Below, one piece after another: positions 1 through 8,059 of a DNA stretch of 64,000 nt (within the stretch, counting starts at the first letter, position 1; each line of letters starts with the position of its first letter). Position numbers and translations under genes: made by a program. Under the pieces are notes generated by a model, which saw nothing but the letters and a program-made list of their open reading frames with translations, was not told the origin of the DNA and did not search any database. The stretch spans positions 372,001 to 436,000 of the forward strand of contig NZ_BJYT01000001.1 in NCBI RefSeq assembly GCF_007991655.1, given 5' to 3'. This stretch comes from Segetibacter aerophilus. GTDB lineage: Bacteria > Bacteroidota > Bacteroidia > Chitinophagales > Chitinophagaceae.

Positions 1-201
1 GCCTTGTAGTTTTAATATAATTGAAATGATGGTAAGCAGCGCCAGTCTTAGAACCATTGCTAACATAATCCCAAGACGCCTTGCCTTCTTCTGTTGATGT
101 GCCGGAAGCTTTGCGGCAATAATCGAAATGAAAATGATGTTATCAAGACCTAGAACTACTTCCAATAATATCAATGTTACTAAAGCAATTATCTGTTCCA
201 T
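1..201 (-). CDS. TerC-family integral membrane protein (N-terminal part, cut by window edge)
   Basis: The reverse strand reads from an ATG at 199-201 to the window edge without a stop, giving 67 residues. It opens MEQIIALVTLILLEVVLGLD and continues NIIFISIIAAKLP. The GLDNIIF motif in the first membrane helix, followed by a short basic loop (HQQKKARR) and a second hydrophobic helix, is the signature of TerC/YjbE-like membrane proteins. Members have been linked to metal-ion handling, including manganese export, and to tellurium resistance; which applies here cannot be told from this piece. It is the last of three minus-strand genes starting at 1091, only about 50 bp after the previous stop, so co-transcription is plausible. 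Confidence 0.85.
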   Translation of the reverse strand, partial: MEQIIALVTLILLEVVLGLDNIIFISIIAAKLPAHQQKKARRLGIMLAMVLRLALLTIISIILKLQG

Positions 202-250
202 ATTGATTGATTTGTTATCAAAGAAATAGTTGATTCTATTCTTTGTGACG

Positions 251-526
251 TTATGCTTCTATAGTTGTAAAAGGTTTACCGCCAGCCGCAGTGTCCCATT
301 CTACTTCTTTACTTTGATCTAAAACAACTCGTTTTTTTTGTTTACGGAATAAGGAAGTAACCACAAGCAGCGGTAGTGTTATGAATAAAACGGGATACAA
401 TTTTGGATTATGAACAAATGCTGTTTTTAAAATGATAGCATTTATAAAAACCAGCACTAAAAGAAATGATTTAGTGAAAACAGACGTTTTTTTGTCCTGG
501 CTATTTCTTTTTGAATTATGTGACAT
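251..526 (-). CDS. Small two-helix membrane protein, unknown function
   Basis: This 91-residue protein has a basic, polar N-terminus (MSHNSKRNSQDKK), two hydrophobic segments at about residues 18-38 and 43-60, a basic cluster (FRKQKKR) and a short acidic C-terminal tail. The pattern suggests two membrane helices with a cytoplasmic tail. I recognise no family. It lies between the TerC-like gene and the 154-residue gene on the same strand, and may share their transcript. No catalytic motif is visible. Confidence 0.6.
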   Translation of the reverse strand: MSHNSKRNSQDKKTSVFTKSFLLVLVFINAIILKTAFVHNPKLYPVLFITLPLLVVTSLFRKQKKRVVLDQSKEVEWDTAAGGKPFTTIEA

Positions 527-626
527 GATAATTTATTTTGAGTTTTTTAAAAAAGAGGCTGCACAATCTTCAAAGTAATTTTCGGCCTTTGAAGTGGCAG
601 CCTTCGATTGGGGGATATCACCTACT

Positions 627-1091
627 TCAGGCCCTTTCTTTCATGTGGACCGGCAATAATTTCGAAAGATCTCTTTGCCACTTTTTTGCTTGTGTCTCCA
701 GTTGCTCTACACCGCCTTGTTGTTGCTTCTTCGCGTCGTACAAGCGAAGTGAAACTGTACGGTTCTTAAAAACAAGGTTTAAAAAAATACTCTTTAAAAA
801 GTGATGAAGTTTCTTTGACTTCAGTTCTCCCGGTGCAATTCCGCTATATTCTTTTTTTACGCTGCAAGCTTGCAAATCATTCAAGTCTATAATTAAACAA
901 GAAGTAGTGCCAGGTGTTTTTGCCGCGTACAAAAGCTTTCTTTTTAAGACATCCAAAGCCATAATATTAGCACCAACTTCGTCGTGGCTTGAAAAGTGAA
1001 GACTTCTTTTTTTTGCGAATTTTGTTAAGTTCCAAAGCTTCTTTATCCTGCTATTCAAATACCCGTATAGAGGTACTATAATCGTTCTCAT
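627..1091 (-). CDS. Unknown basic protein, 154 aa
   Basis: The protein starts MRTIIVPLYGYLNSRIKKLW. It is rich in lysine and arginine, has no signal peptide, and carries a region that looks like a small alpha/beta fold (residues about 65-85, SCLIIDLNDLQACSV) followed by an amphipathic C-terminal helix (RLYDAKKQQQGGVEQLETQ). An opposite-strand reading frame at 538-804 overlaps it, but this frame has the better amino-acid composition and fits the local minus-strand direction. No family was recognised. Confidence 0.55.
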   Translation of the reverse strand: MRTIIVPLYGYLNSRIKKLWNLTKFAKKRSLHFSSHDEVGANIMALDVLKRKLLYAAKTPGTTSCLIIDLNDLQACSVKKEYSGIAPGELKSKKLHHFLKSIFLNLVFKNRTVSLRLYDAKKQQQGGVEQLETQAKKWQRDLSKLLPVHMKERA

Positions 1092-1705
1092 TTTGAATGT
1101 TTTATTACAATAACAACTATGAATTATTTCCGCTCTCGAAATGAACAGTAACCATTAATCGAATAGAACGCAATACGATATAACAAGAAATATTGCGGCA
1201 AGCCTTAAGAAAATGGCTTTATAAAATCCTTATGAGTTGTGTTATTGAGAAACGAAACCCTATTTTGATTTCGAGACATAGTATTTCAATTTCAATGTAA
1301 AAACTGAAAAGAAAGTTACTTCCCCACGCCCGGAAGAATATGTTTAGGCGGGGGTAATAGTTTTAAAGGCTTTGAAGCTGGAGTAGTAATACATTCCGGA
1401 ATTAAAAGGAAGGAACTCTGTAAACGAACAGGTAAAACAATCGCGCATATCAAGTACAGTATGGTACTTGTTGAACGTTGAAGAAATCATATTTAGCGTC
1501 TTACCCGACATGAAACAAACTTAAGCAATTATAATTAATCAAATGGTTAAAAAAGACAGTGATAGCAATGCATTTCATCTTTTGTGAATCTGTAAAAATT
1601 GCTGGTGCTGCAACCATTTAACGCTTTAAAGCTTTTGACGACAATAATACCCAAACGTAGAAAGTTTATACTCCGATCGCTCTACAAAAGCCTATCTTCC
1701 CAAGA
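1092..1705. other. 614-bp intergenic region, divergent
   Basis: No open frame of note. It lies between two divergently read genes, so it should hold promoters for both directions; I found no convincing TTG/TAnnTTTG pair. One clear small dyad is present at 1451-1470: CAAGTAC, 6-nt loop, GTACTTG, with perfect 7-bp arms. The rest is AT-rich and unremarkable. Confidence 0.5.
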
Positions 1706-3343
1706 ATGACGAATAAAATACCAGAAGGTACCAGTAACAAACGATCCGGTATTTCAAGAAAAAGAACGACGGCCACAAAAGATTCTCTTCATCACCTTGC
1801 TTTCGACCATTCTTTGCAGCCAAATATTATCTTTTTAGTAAGTAGCGGGAAGGTAATAACAGCCAATGCTGCTGCGTGCAAACTATTGGGATACTCAAAT
1901 TTGGAACTCGTAAATAAAAGCAGAAGTGCTATTTTTTCGGCCGGCGAAAACAGCTTCAAAAAGATGCTAAAGCAAAGAACCGCCAATGGGCATTCTACCG
2001 CCTTTGTTACGGCAATAAATAAAGAGGGTCGCAGCCTGCCGTGTCAAATCACTTCTGCCGTATTTATGGATAATGGCGCTGAAAAAGCAATTACTACAAT
2101 TGTTGACTTGAGCCAAAGCATTCTTAAGCAAAAAAATATTGATGTAAAAAAGGACGAAATCGTTGCTGCTAACATTGTTATAGCTCAAACCAAATCAGAC
2201 GTAAGGCTGGCTGAGAATAACGAATGGATAAAGTATATAGCAAAGAACTCGTACGATGTAATGTGGGACTGGGATATTGAGTCAGGTGAAATTTATGTAG
2301 GAGATAGTGTTGTAGAAGTGTTTGGGTATAAAGTGGAAAACAATCTCGTGAAATTTGAAGATTTAAGACGGTGTCTTTTGCCAAGGGAAAAAGATGTTGT
2401 TGAGAAAAAGTTGCAACAAATCCTCGCTTCAGATAGCAAAAGTTGGAAAGACTCATTCACAATGAAACGACTGGATGGTTCTATAGCATTAACCACGTGC
2501 AGAGCCAGCATTGTGAGAGATGAAGACCATAAAGCTGTACGCATGATCGGTGCTTTACACGACGTAAGCAGGCTGCAGGAACTCGAGAATAAATTAGAAG
2601 AGCAGAAAGATATTCTTCACGAAGCTAAGGCTGGCCTGGATGTACTCTGGGACTGGAATATTGTGACCGATGAAATATGCATAGGTGAAGGTTTTAATGA
2701 ATTATTAGGTTATTTAGACGAAAGCAATAATGTCAATAGAACTGACTGGCGTAACTATTTACATCCCGATGATAGAAGATCCGTTGAACTAGGATTGCAA
2801 AATGTAGTTGTTTCATCTTACGGGCATTGGGAACATACATTTCGGCTTATACGTTCTGATGGCTCCACTGCAAAAGTATTTAATAGGGGAAGTATCTTCA
2901 GAAGGGCTAATGAAACAGCCTATCGTATGGTTGGAGTTATAAGAGATATCAGTCCCTATAATGAAAGAAAGAGTATAGACTCCGGATTGGGTGAAGACAA
3001 GAAAAGCAAACTGGTGGAAAAAATAAAAGGCATTGTTTTTAAACTGGTGCATTATTCCCACGACAAGCTTGTAACAAATCTCTCAAACTATCTGAGTACT
3101 AAACTCCAATACGATTATACTTATTTGGCAAACGTATTTTCAGAAGTGGAAGGACTTTCTATACAGCAGTATATTATCAATCAAAAGATTGAGCGGGTTA
3201 AAGATTTGCTTCAAGCTGATGAATTTTCACTAACTGAAATTGCCTCAAAACTTCAGTATAGCAGCGTAGCCCACTTATCAAATCAATTTAAAAAAGTTAC
3301 TGCTACTACTCCCACTGAATATAAAAGACTGAAGGGGAAGTAG
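1706..3343 (+). CDS. PAS-PAS-PAS-AraC sensor/transcription regulator
   Basis: This 545-residue soluble protein has three PAS-like domains (about residues 34-135, 178-295 and 310-415). The second and third share the PAS_3-type opening MWDWDIESGEIY / LWDWNIVTDEIC, so they look like an internal duplication. A C-terminal AraC-type helix-turn-helix pair follows (about 447-545; TEIASKLQYSSVAHLSNQFK and the ending TPTEYKRLKGK). There is no histidine kinase, receiver or membrane segment, so an intracellular signal is probably sensed by PAS and passed straight to DNA binding, a one-component design. It is a single gene about 120 bp upstream of the DUF3494 lipoprotein gene in the same direction, which makes that gene a natural candidate target. 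The ligand is unknown. Confidence 0.85.
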   Translation: MTNKIPEGTSNKRSGISRKRTTATKDSLHHLAFDHSLQPNIIFLVSSGKVITANAAACKLLGYSNLELVNKSRSAIFSAGENSFKKMLKQRTANGHSTAFVTAINKEGRSLPCQITSAVFMDNGAEKAITTIVDLSQSILKQKNIDVKKDEIVAANIVIAQTKSDVRLAENNEWIKYIAKNSYDVMWDWDIESGEIYVGDSVVEVFGYKVENNLVKFEDLRRCLLPREKDVVEKKLQQILASDSKSWKDSFTMKRLDGSIALTTCRASIVRDEDHKAVRMIGALHDVSRLQELENKLEEQKDILHEAKAGLDVLWDWNIVTDEICIGEGFNELLGYLDESNNVNRTDWRNYLHPDDRRSVELGLQNVVVSSYGHWEHTFRLIRSDGSTAKVFNRGSIFRRANETAYRMVGVIRDISPYNERKSIDSGLGEDKKSKLVEKIKGIVFKLVHYSHDKLVTNLSNYLSTKLQYDYTYLANVFSEVEGLSIQQYIINQKIERVKDLLQADEFSLTEIASKLQYSSVAHLSNQFKKVTATTPTEYKRLKGK

Positions 3344-3425
3344 TAGAAATTGAATTGTTTTAACATGTGTGAATGTTGTAACCTTTTGATACTACAGTGT
3401 AACAATCGAAGTTGATGCCTCCTCG

Positions 3426-3464
3426 TTTAATTGTTATGTCTAATACTCGGACATGACAATTAAA
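3426..3464 (+). promoter_or_regulatory. 15-bp dyad ending on the start codon of the ice-binding-domain gene
   Basis: Left arm TTTAATTGTTATGTC at 3426-3440, 9-nt loop, right arm GACATGACAATTAAA at 3450-3464. Fourteen of 15 positions pair as DNA and the fifteenth is a G-U pair as RNA. The last base of the right arm is the A of the first ATG (3464). It could be a regulator operator, an mRNA hairpin that masks the start region, or both. The arms are certain; the role is inferred. Confidence 0.6.
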
Positions 3465-5647
3465 TGAAATTTATGAAAAAACAAACGCTCGCTATTACGA
3501 GTAATCTTTTACAGCTAATTAAAGGTTATTCTAACATCTACAACAAATCGTTTCTGATATTATTACTCCTGGTTGTTGTTGCAGGATGTAAAAAAGTTAT
3601 GGAGGAAGCAGGAACTTCGGGCGTATGCCCTATAGTTATTTCTGCAAGCCCTAAAGATCTTTCAGAAGGTACAATTCTTAGCAGTAAGGTAAGTGCTACG
3701 TTTAATGAGGGTATGAATCCTTCAACTATTAATGCTAAAACTTTCACATTAACACAAGGCACTACCCCTATTGCAGGTGTCATTACCTACACAGGTACAA
3801 CTGCAACATTTTCTCCGACAAGTAATCTTACACCGGCTACAACTTACACCGGCACTATCACTGCAGGTGTAGAGGATGTCGCAGGCAATGCAATGATCAG
3901 TAATTATGTATGGAGTTTTACCACAGGCTCAGGTCCTGATATTATAGCACCTACTGTTACTGCTACCGACCCCATTAATGCAGCAACCGGCGTTGCACTT
4001 AACAAAAACATTTCAGCTACTTTCAGCGAAGCGATGGACTCTTTGTCTGCAACCTCAGCCTTTAGCCTTACAAATACAACTGGCGGTGGCACAGCGGTAA
4101 ACGGAGCGGTTACTTATACAGGAACAACTGCTGTTTTTTCTCCTTTAGGTAACCTTTTGCCTAATACCACTTACACGGCTACTATTACTACAATTGCAAA
4201 AGATATTGCTGGCAATAGCCTTGTAGGCAGTTATGTATGGAGCTTTACAACAGGTATTTTAGCAGACGTTATTGCACCAACTGTAATTTCAACAGTTCCG
4301 GCAAATGCAGCTACAGGTGTAGCCTTCAATACAAAAGTTTCAGCCACCTTCAGTGAAGCTATGGACCCTTCTACTTTAAATGCCACAACCTTTACGGTAC
4401 AGCAGGGAACAACAGCGATCACAGGCTTTGTAACATATGTAGGAACAACCGCAACTTTCTCACCATCGGCTAACCTGTTACCTAATTCAGTGTACACTGG
4501 TACAATCACTACAGGCGCAAAAGACCTTGCAGGAAATTCTCTTGCAACAAATTATACTTGGAGCTTTACAACAGGTGCTGCAGCTGATATAGTAAGACCA
4601 ACAGTAATCTCTACAGACCCTGCTAATAATGCTACGAATGTATTAATTGATAAAAAAGTTGCTGCAAACTTTAGTGAAGCAATGGATCCTTTATCAATCA
4701 ACACGGCAACGTTTATATTAAAAAATGGCGCTGCAATTGTACCGGGAACGGTTACTTACTCAGGTATAAAAGCTTCTTTTTCACCTGTCGCTAATTTAAA
4801 CCCCAACACTATTTATACAGCGACAATAACCGCGGGCGCAAAAGACCTCGCAGGAAATACATTATTATCTAACCATGTGTGGAGTTTCACTACACAGGCT
4901 CCGGTATTAGTGACTCCCTCAATAGGTAGTGCTTCTCTTTTCGGAATATTTGGTGGCAGTGCAGGTATAACGAACCAGGGATTAAATACGGTGATTAACA
5001 ACGGAAGTATTGGTACAACTGGTGCATCTACTTTAATAACCGGCTTCCATGATGGAACAACAGGTGATATCTATACTGAAACGCCTTTAAACGTAGGAGA
5101 TGTAAAAGGTAGAATTTATACAGCTCCTCCAACTCCTGGTAACGCCACTTCGTTTGCAGTAGCAACTAAGGGTCTTTCTGATGCGACCATCGCTTACCTT
5201 AGTATTTCGCCTGCTTCTAAGCCAGGCGGTACTGATCCAGGCGCCGGTGAATTGGGGGGATTAACCCTTGCACCCGGAATTTATAAATCTGCAAGCGGCA
5301 CTTTCAAAATCACAAACGGAAACCTTACACTTGATGCTAAAGGCGATCCTAACGCTGTCTGGGTATTCCAAACTGCGGCAGGCTTAACAGTAGGTGTTGC
5401 CGGACCACAAGGTGCACGAAGTGTAAACCTGATCAACGGTGCCTTACCTCAAAATGTATTCTGGTACGTCGGCAGCGCGGCTACCATTAACGGTGCAGGC
5501 GGCGGTGTTATGGTCGGAACCATCATTGCTTCTGCAGGCGTTACATTCTCTACCGCTGGCAATGCTGTTCAAACAGTATTAAACGGCAGGGCACTTTCTC
5601 TGAACGCTTCAGTTACACTGGTAAACACAACTATCAATGTTCCTTAG
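3464..5647 (+). CDS. Lipoprotein with four Ig-like (Big_5) repeats and C-terminal DUF3494 ice-binding-like domain
   Basis: The protein has 727 residues. A hydrophobic segment ends in lipobox VAGC, so the mature lipid-modified cysteine is about residue 42; a second possible start (ATG at 3473, MKKQTLAI) keeps this signal. Four Big_5/SbsA-like repeats follow (about 55-155, 160-263, 268-370, 375-477), each opening like VSATFSEAMDP and closing YVWSFTTG. Residues about 482-727 match the DUF3494 domain of ice-binding proteins (FGIFGGSAGITNQGLNTVI, GTTGAST, and the ending GRALSLNASVTLVNTTI). Such domains bind ice in some bacteria, but many members are untested and could be adhesins. The layout, lipid anchor then Ig stalk then binding tip, fits a surface-displayed adhesin. 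The preceding PAS-AraC gene and the dyad at 3426-3464 are likely control elements. Confidence 0.88.
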   Translation: MKFMKKQTLAITSNLLQLIKGYSNIYNKSFLILLLLVVVAGCKKVMEEAGTSGVCPIVISASPKDLSEGTILSSKVSATFNEGMNPSTINAKTFTLTQGTTPIAGVITYTGTTATFSPTSNLTPATTYTGTITAGVEDVAGNAMISNYVWSFTTGSGPDIIAPTVTATDPINAATGVALNKNISATFSEAMDSLSATSAFSLTNTTGGGTAVNGAVTYTGTTAVFSPLGNLLPNTTYTATITTIAKDIAGNSLVGSYVWSFTTGILADVIAPTVISTVPANAATGVAFNTKVSATFSEAMDPSTLNATTFTVQQGTTAITGFVTYVGTTATFSPSANLLPNSVYTGTITTGAKDLAGNSLATNYTWSFTTGAAADIVRPTVISTDPANNATNVLIDKKVAANFSEAMDPLSINTATFILKNGAAIVPGTVTYSGIKASFSPVANLNPNTIYTATITAGAKDLAGNTLLSNHVWSFTTQAPVLVTPSIGSASLFGIFGGSAGITNQGLNTVINNGSIGTTGASTLITGFHDGTTGDIYTETPLNVGDVKGRIYTAPPTPGNATSFAVATKGLSDATIAYLSISPASKPGGTDPGAGELGGLTLAPGIYKSASGTFKITNGNLTLDAKGDPNAVWVFQTAAGLTVGVAGPQGARSVNLINGALPQNVFWYVGSAATINGAGGGVMVGTIIASAGVTFSTAGNAVQTVLNGRALSLNASVTLVNTTINVP

Positions 5648-5659
5648 ATAAAAATTACC

Positions 5660-5783
5660 TGTTGTTTGCTTAAGATGAACTCTGGTTACAAACATCTGTT
5701 TTTCAATCAAGCATCGTTGTGTCACTCACTGGTACACTTGTACTGAGAGGCAACAATCAAAGCGAATTCTTAAGCAAACAACA
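5660..5783. repeat. 124-bp nested inverted repeat containing a dispersed-repeat copy
   Basis: Outer arms TGTTGTTTGCTTAAGA (5660-5675) and TCTTAAGCAAACAACA (5768-5783) are perfect 16-bp reverse complements. Nested inside are CATCGTTGTGTCACTCACTGG starting at 5712 and CTTGTACTGAGAGGCAACAA ending at 5756, which are imperfect reverse complements of each other and belong to the dispersed intergenic repeat family seen elsewhere in the window. The element fills the gap between the DUF3494 lipoprotein and the OmpA gene. It could act as a terminator or RNA-processing hairpin, or be a small non-autonomous mobile element. Confidence 0.75.
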
Positions 5784-5875
5784 TTTCAAAAACAACCTGT
5801 AGGGGATCGAAAAAGTTATCCCAACCCTTGTTTTGGCTTCACAACAAAAATAAAATATTTAATAAAAAACATTCT

Positions 5876-7849
5876 ATGACACATTATACAGCAAATAAGA
5901 AATTTGCTTTCCTGTTCCTCTCTCTAATGATTGCCGGCGTGGCTGGTAATGCGCAAAAAACAAAGCGGGTACAACCAAAATGGTGGTTTGGCGAATCAGG
6001 GGCTGCAAACTTTAATACTTACCGTGGTACCACACAAATGCTAAACAGTAACCTAACGGTTCCTACTGCATTTCATAAAGGAGATGGCATTAAACCTTAC
6101 GCATCTTTACTAACTGAATACCGTCCAAATAAAGTACTGGGAGGTATGCTAAACATAGCATACGACAACCGGGGCGGAAGCTTCGACAGTGTGATGGCCC
6201 CTTGTAATTGCGGAGCAAATTTATCAACAGATCTTAGTTACATCTCTATTGAGCCAAGTATTCGTATAGCACCGTTTTCATCTGCATTTTATATATTTGG
6301 CGGACCAACTATAGGCATCAATATAAGCAAGGGCTTTTCTTATATCCAAGCCAAACAAACGGATAAAAGAGGCGATTGGAGCGATGTCCGTAAAACAGTC
6401 CTCTCAGCCCAGGCAGGTGCCGGTATTGATATTCCAATTTCAGCAAGAGCAAGTGCAACCCAGTGGACCCTTTCACCATTTGCATCTTTTCAAACAAATT
6501 TTGGCCAGGCGCCTCGTGCTATAGGATCATGGTGTTTATACACCGTTCGTACCGGAATCGCACTTAAATTTGGAACAGCCAAAAAAGCAGCCGCTGCAAA
6601 AACTACATCAGAACCAGTAAACGTTCCTGTAGTCGCTCCGGAAAAAGAAATACAGTTCTCGGTTAGAGCGCCTAAAGTGGTTCCCTTAAATCGTCGAGTG
6701 AAAGAAACTTTTGCGCTTCGTAACTCAGTATTTTTTAACCAGGGTTCTTCTGAAATACCTGCGCGTTATACCGCATTAAGCCGCACCCAGGCAAATGCAT
6801 TTCACGAAGACCAATTGCAGCAAGACCAGCCAAATAATTTAAACAATGGCCGTTCGGTAAGGCAGTTAGAAGTCTATCATAACATTCTAAATATAATAGG
6901 TGATCGCCTTCGGGCAAATCCCGGTACTACAATAGCATTAAGCGGAGCATCAGATAAAAATCCTAAAGAAGGAAAATTGATGGCTGACAATGTGAAACAA
7001 TACTTAGTATCAACTTTTGGTATCGATGCTTCGAGAATAAGTACAGAAGGAAGAGACAAGCCGGTTATTCCTTCAGAACAACCAGGTGCAACAAAAGAAC
7101 TTGGTTTATTACGTGAAGGAGATCGCAGGGTAGATATTGTAAGTACCTCACCTGAATTATTATTGCAGGTTGGCGGGGTTGCTTCACCATTTTTAAAGCC
7201 TGTACAAATTACAGCAGTACAACAAGATCCACTTGATAGCTATGTTCTTTTCAATGCAACAGGAGCTGATGAATTATTGAAATCATGGAATGTGGAAGTT
7301 ACAGATGAGCAAGGAACAGTTCAGCATTATGGACCTTTTACAAAAGACCAGGGATCTGTTTCAGGCAAAACGATTTTAGGAAACAATTCTCAAGGCAACT
7401 ACAAAATAGTAATGCTTGGAGAAACCAAAAGCGGCCGTGCTGTAAAGAAAGAAAGCTCAGTTAGCCTGGTGAAAATGGATGATCCTAAACAAGAAGGTTT
7501 GCGTTACAGCATCCTGTTTGATTTTGATAAATCAAAAACAATTGCTTCTTATGCGAAGTTTCTTACTGATATTGTAACACCTCTTATTCCTGAAAACGGA
7601 ACGGTTATTATTCATGGTCATACAGATATTATTGGCGACGAGAAATACAACAATGCGCTTTCTTCTGAAAGAGCCAATAGTGCACAGAAAATCATTGAAA
7701 GTGCTTTGTCGAAAGCTGGTAAGAAAGGTGTAAGTTTTCAAACCTTAGGCTTTGGTGAGGATGCAGCAAATGCACCTTTCGAAAACAATCTTCCTGAAGA
7801 GCGTTTCTATAACAGAACAGTCATTATTGATATTGTTCCTTTTAAGTAA
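5876..7849 (+). CDS. OmpA-family outer-membrane protein with beta-barrel and peptidoglycan-binding domain
   Basis: I chose the ATG at 5876 because it begins a normal signal peptide (MTHYTANKKFAFLFLSLMIA, cleavage near GNAQ); an upstream in-frame ATG at 5828 would add 16 residues in front of it. Residues about 30-230 look like a beta-barrel with alternating hydrophobic strands. A degenerate OmpA-like segment lies at about 336-400 (NPGTTIALSGASDKN...GIDASRISTEGRDKP). A full OmpA C-terminal domain occupies about 543-657 (ILFDFDKSKTIA, IIHGHTDIIGDEKYN, LSSERANSAQKI, NRTVIIDI), which would hold peptidoglycan. It probably links the outer membrane to the wall. A strong terminator follows at 7869. 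It sits directly downstream of the DUF3494 lipoprotein, separated by the nested inverted repeat. Confidence 0.87.
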   Translation: MTHYTANKKFAFLFLSLMIAGVAGNAQKTKRVQPKWWFGESGAANFNTYRGTTQMLNSNLTVPTAFHKGDGIKPYASLLTEYRPNKVLGGMLNIAYDNRGGSFDSVMAPCNCGANLSTDLSYISIEPSIRIAPFSSAFYIFGGPTIGINISKGFSYIQAKQTDKRGDWSDVRKTVLSAQAGAGIDIPISARASATQWTLSPFASFQTNFGQAPRAIGSWCLYTVRTGIALKFGTAKKAAAAKTTSEPVNVPVVAPEKEIQFSVRAPKVVPLNRRVKETFALRNSVFFNQGSSEIPARYTALSRTQANAFHEDQLQQDQPNNLNNGRSVRQLEVYHNILNIIGDRLRANPGTTIALSGASDKNPKEGKLMADNVKQYLVSTFGIDASRISTEGRDKPVIPSEQPGATKELGLLREGDRRVDIVSTSPELLLQVGGVASPFLKPVQITAVQQDPLDSYVLFNATGADELLKSWNVEVTDEQGTVQHYGPFTKDQGSVSGKTILGNNSQGNYKIVMLGETKSGRAVKKESSVSLVKMDDPKQEGLRYSILFDFDKSKTIASYAKFLTDIVTPLIPENGTVIIHGHTDIIGDEKYNNALSSERANSAQKIIESALSKAGKKGVSFQTLGFGEDAANAPFENNLPEERFYNRTVIIDIVPFK

Positions 7850-7868
7850 AAAGCTTACAAAATCAATC

Positions 7869-7913
7869 AAACTAAAGGAGACAGGCATTGACGCCTGTCT
7901 CTTTTAGTTTTTT
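7869..7913 (+). terminator. Rho-independent terminator after the OmpA gene
   Basis: The stem AAACTAAAGGAGACAGGC (7869-7886) pairs with GCCTGTCTCTTTTAGTTT (7893-7910) with a single mismatch and a 6-nt loop ATTGAC. A T tract follows. It lies 20 bp past the stop codon. Confidence 0.9.
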
Positions 7914-8059
7914 CAGTATGTACGTGCTGTGATAAAGCTGTCTTTAGTTTAACTGTTTAAAAATTCTTTCTCATCTGAAGCCTGATCCAGCAGGGCCAGA
8001 TCTTTTGGCTACAGCATTCTTTGCCGCACCTGCTATTTGTACATCCTTATTTTTGTGCA

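Noticed and set aside
538-804. 88-codon plus-strand open frame opposite the 154-residue gene
   Set aside because: Its frame has poor amino-acid composition and conflicts with a better minus-strand gene in a minus-strand group.
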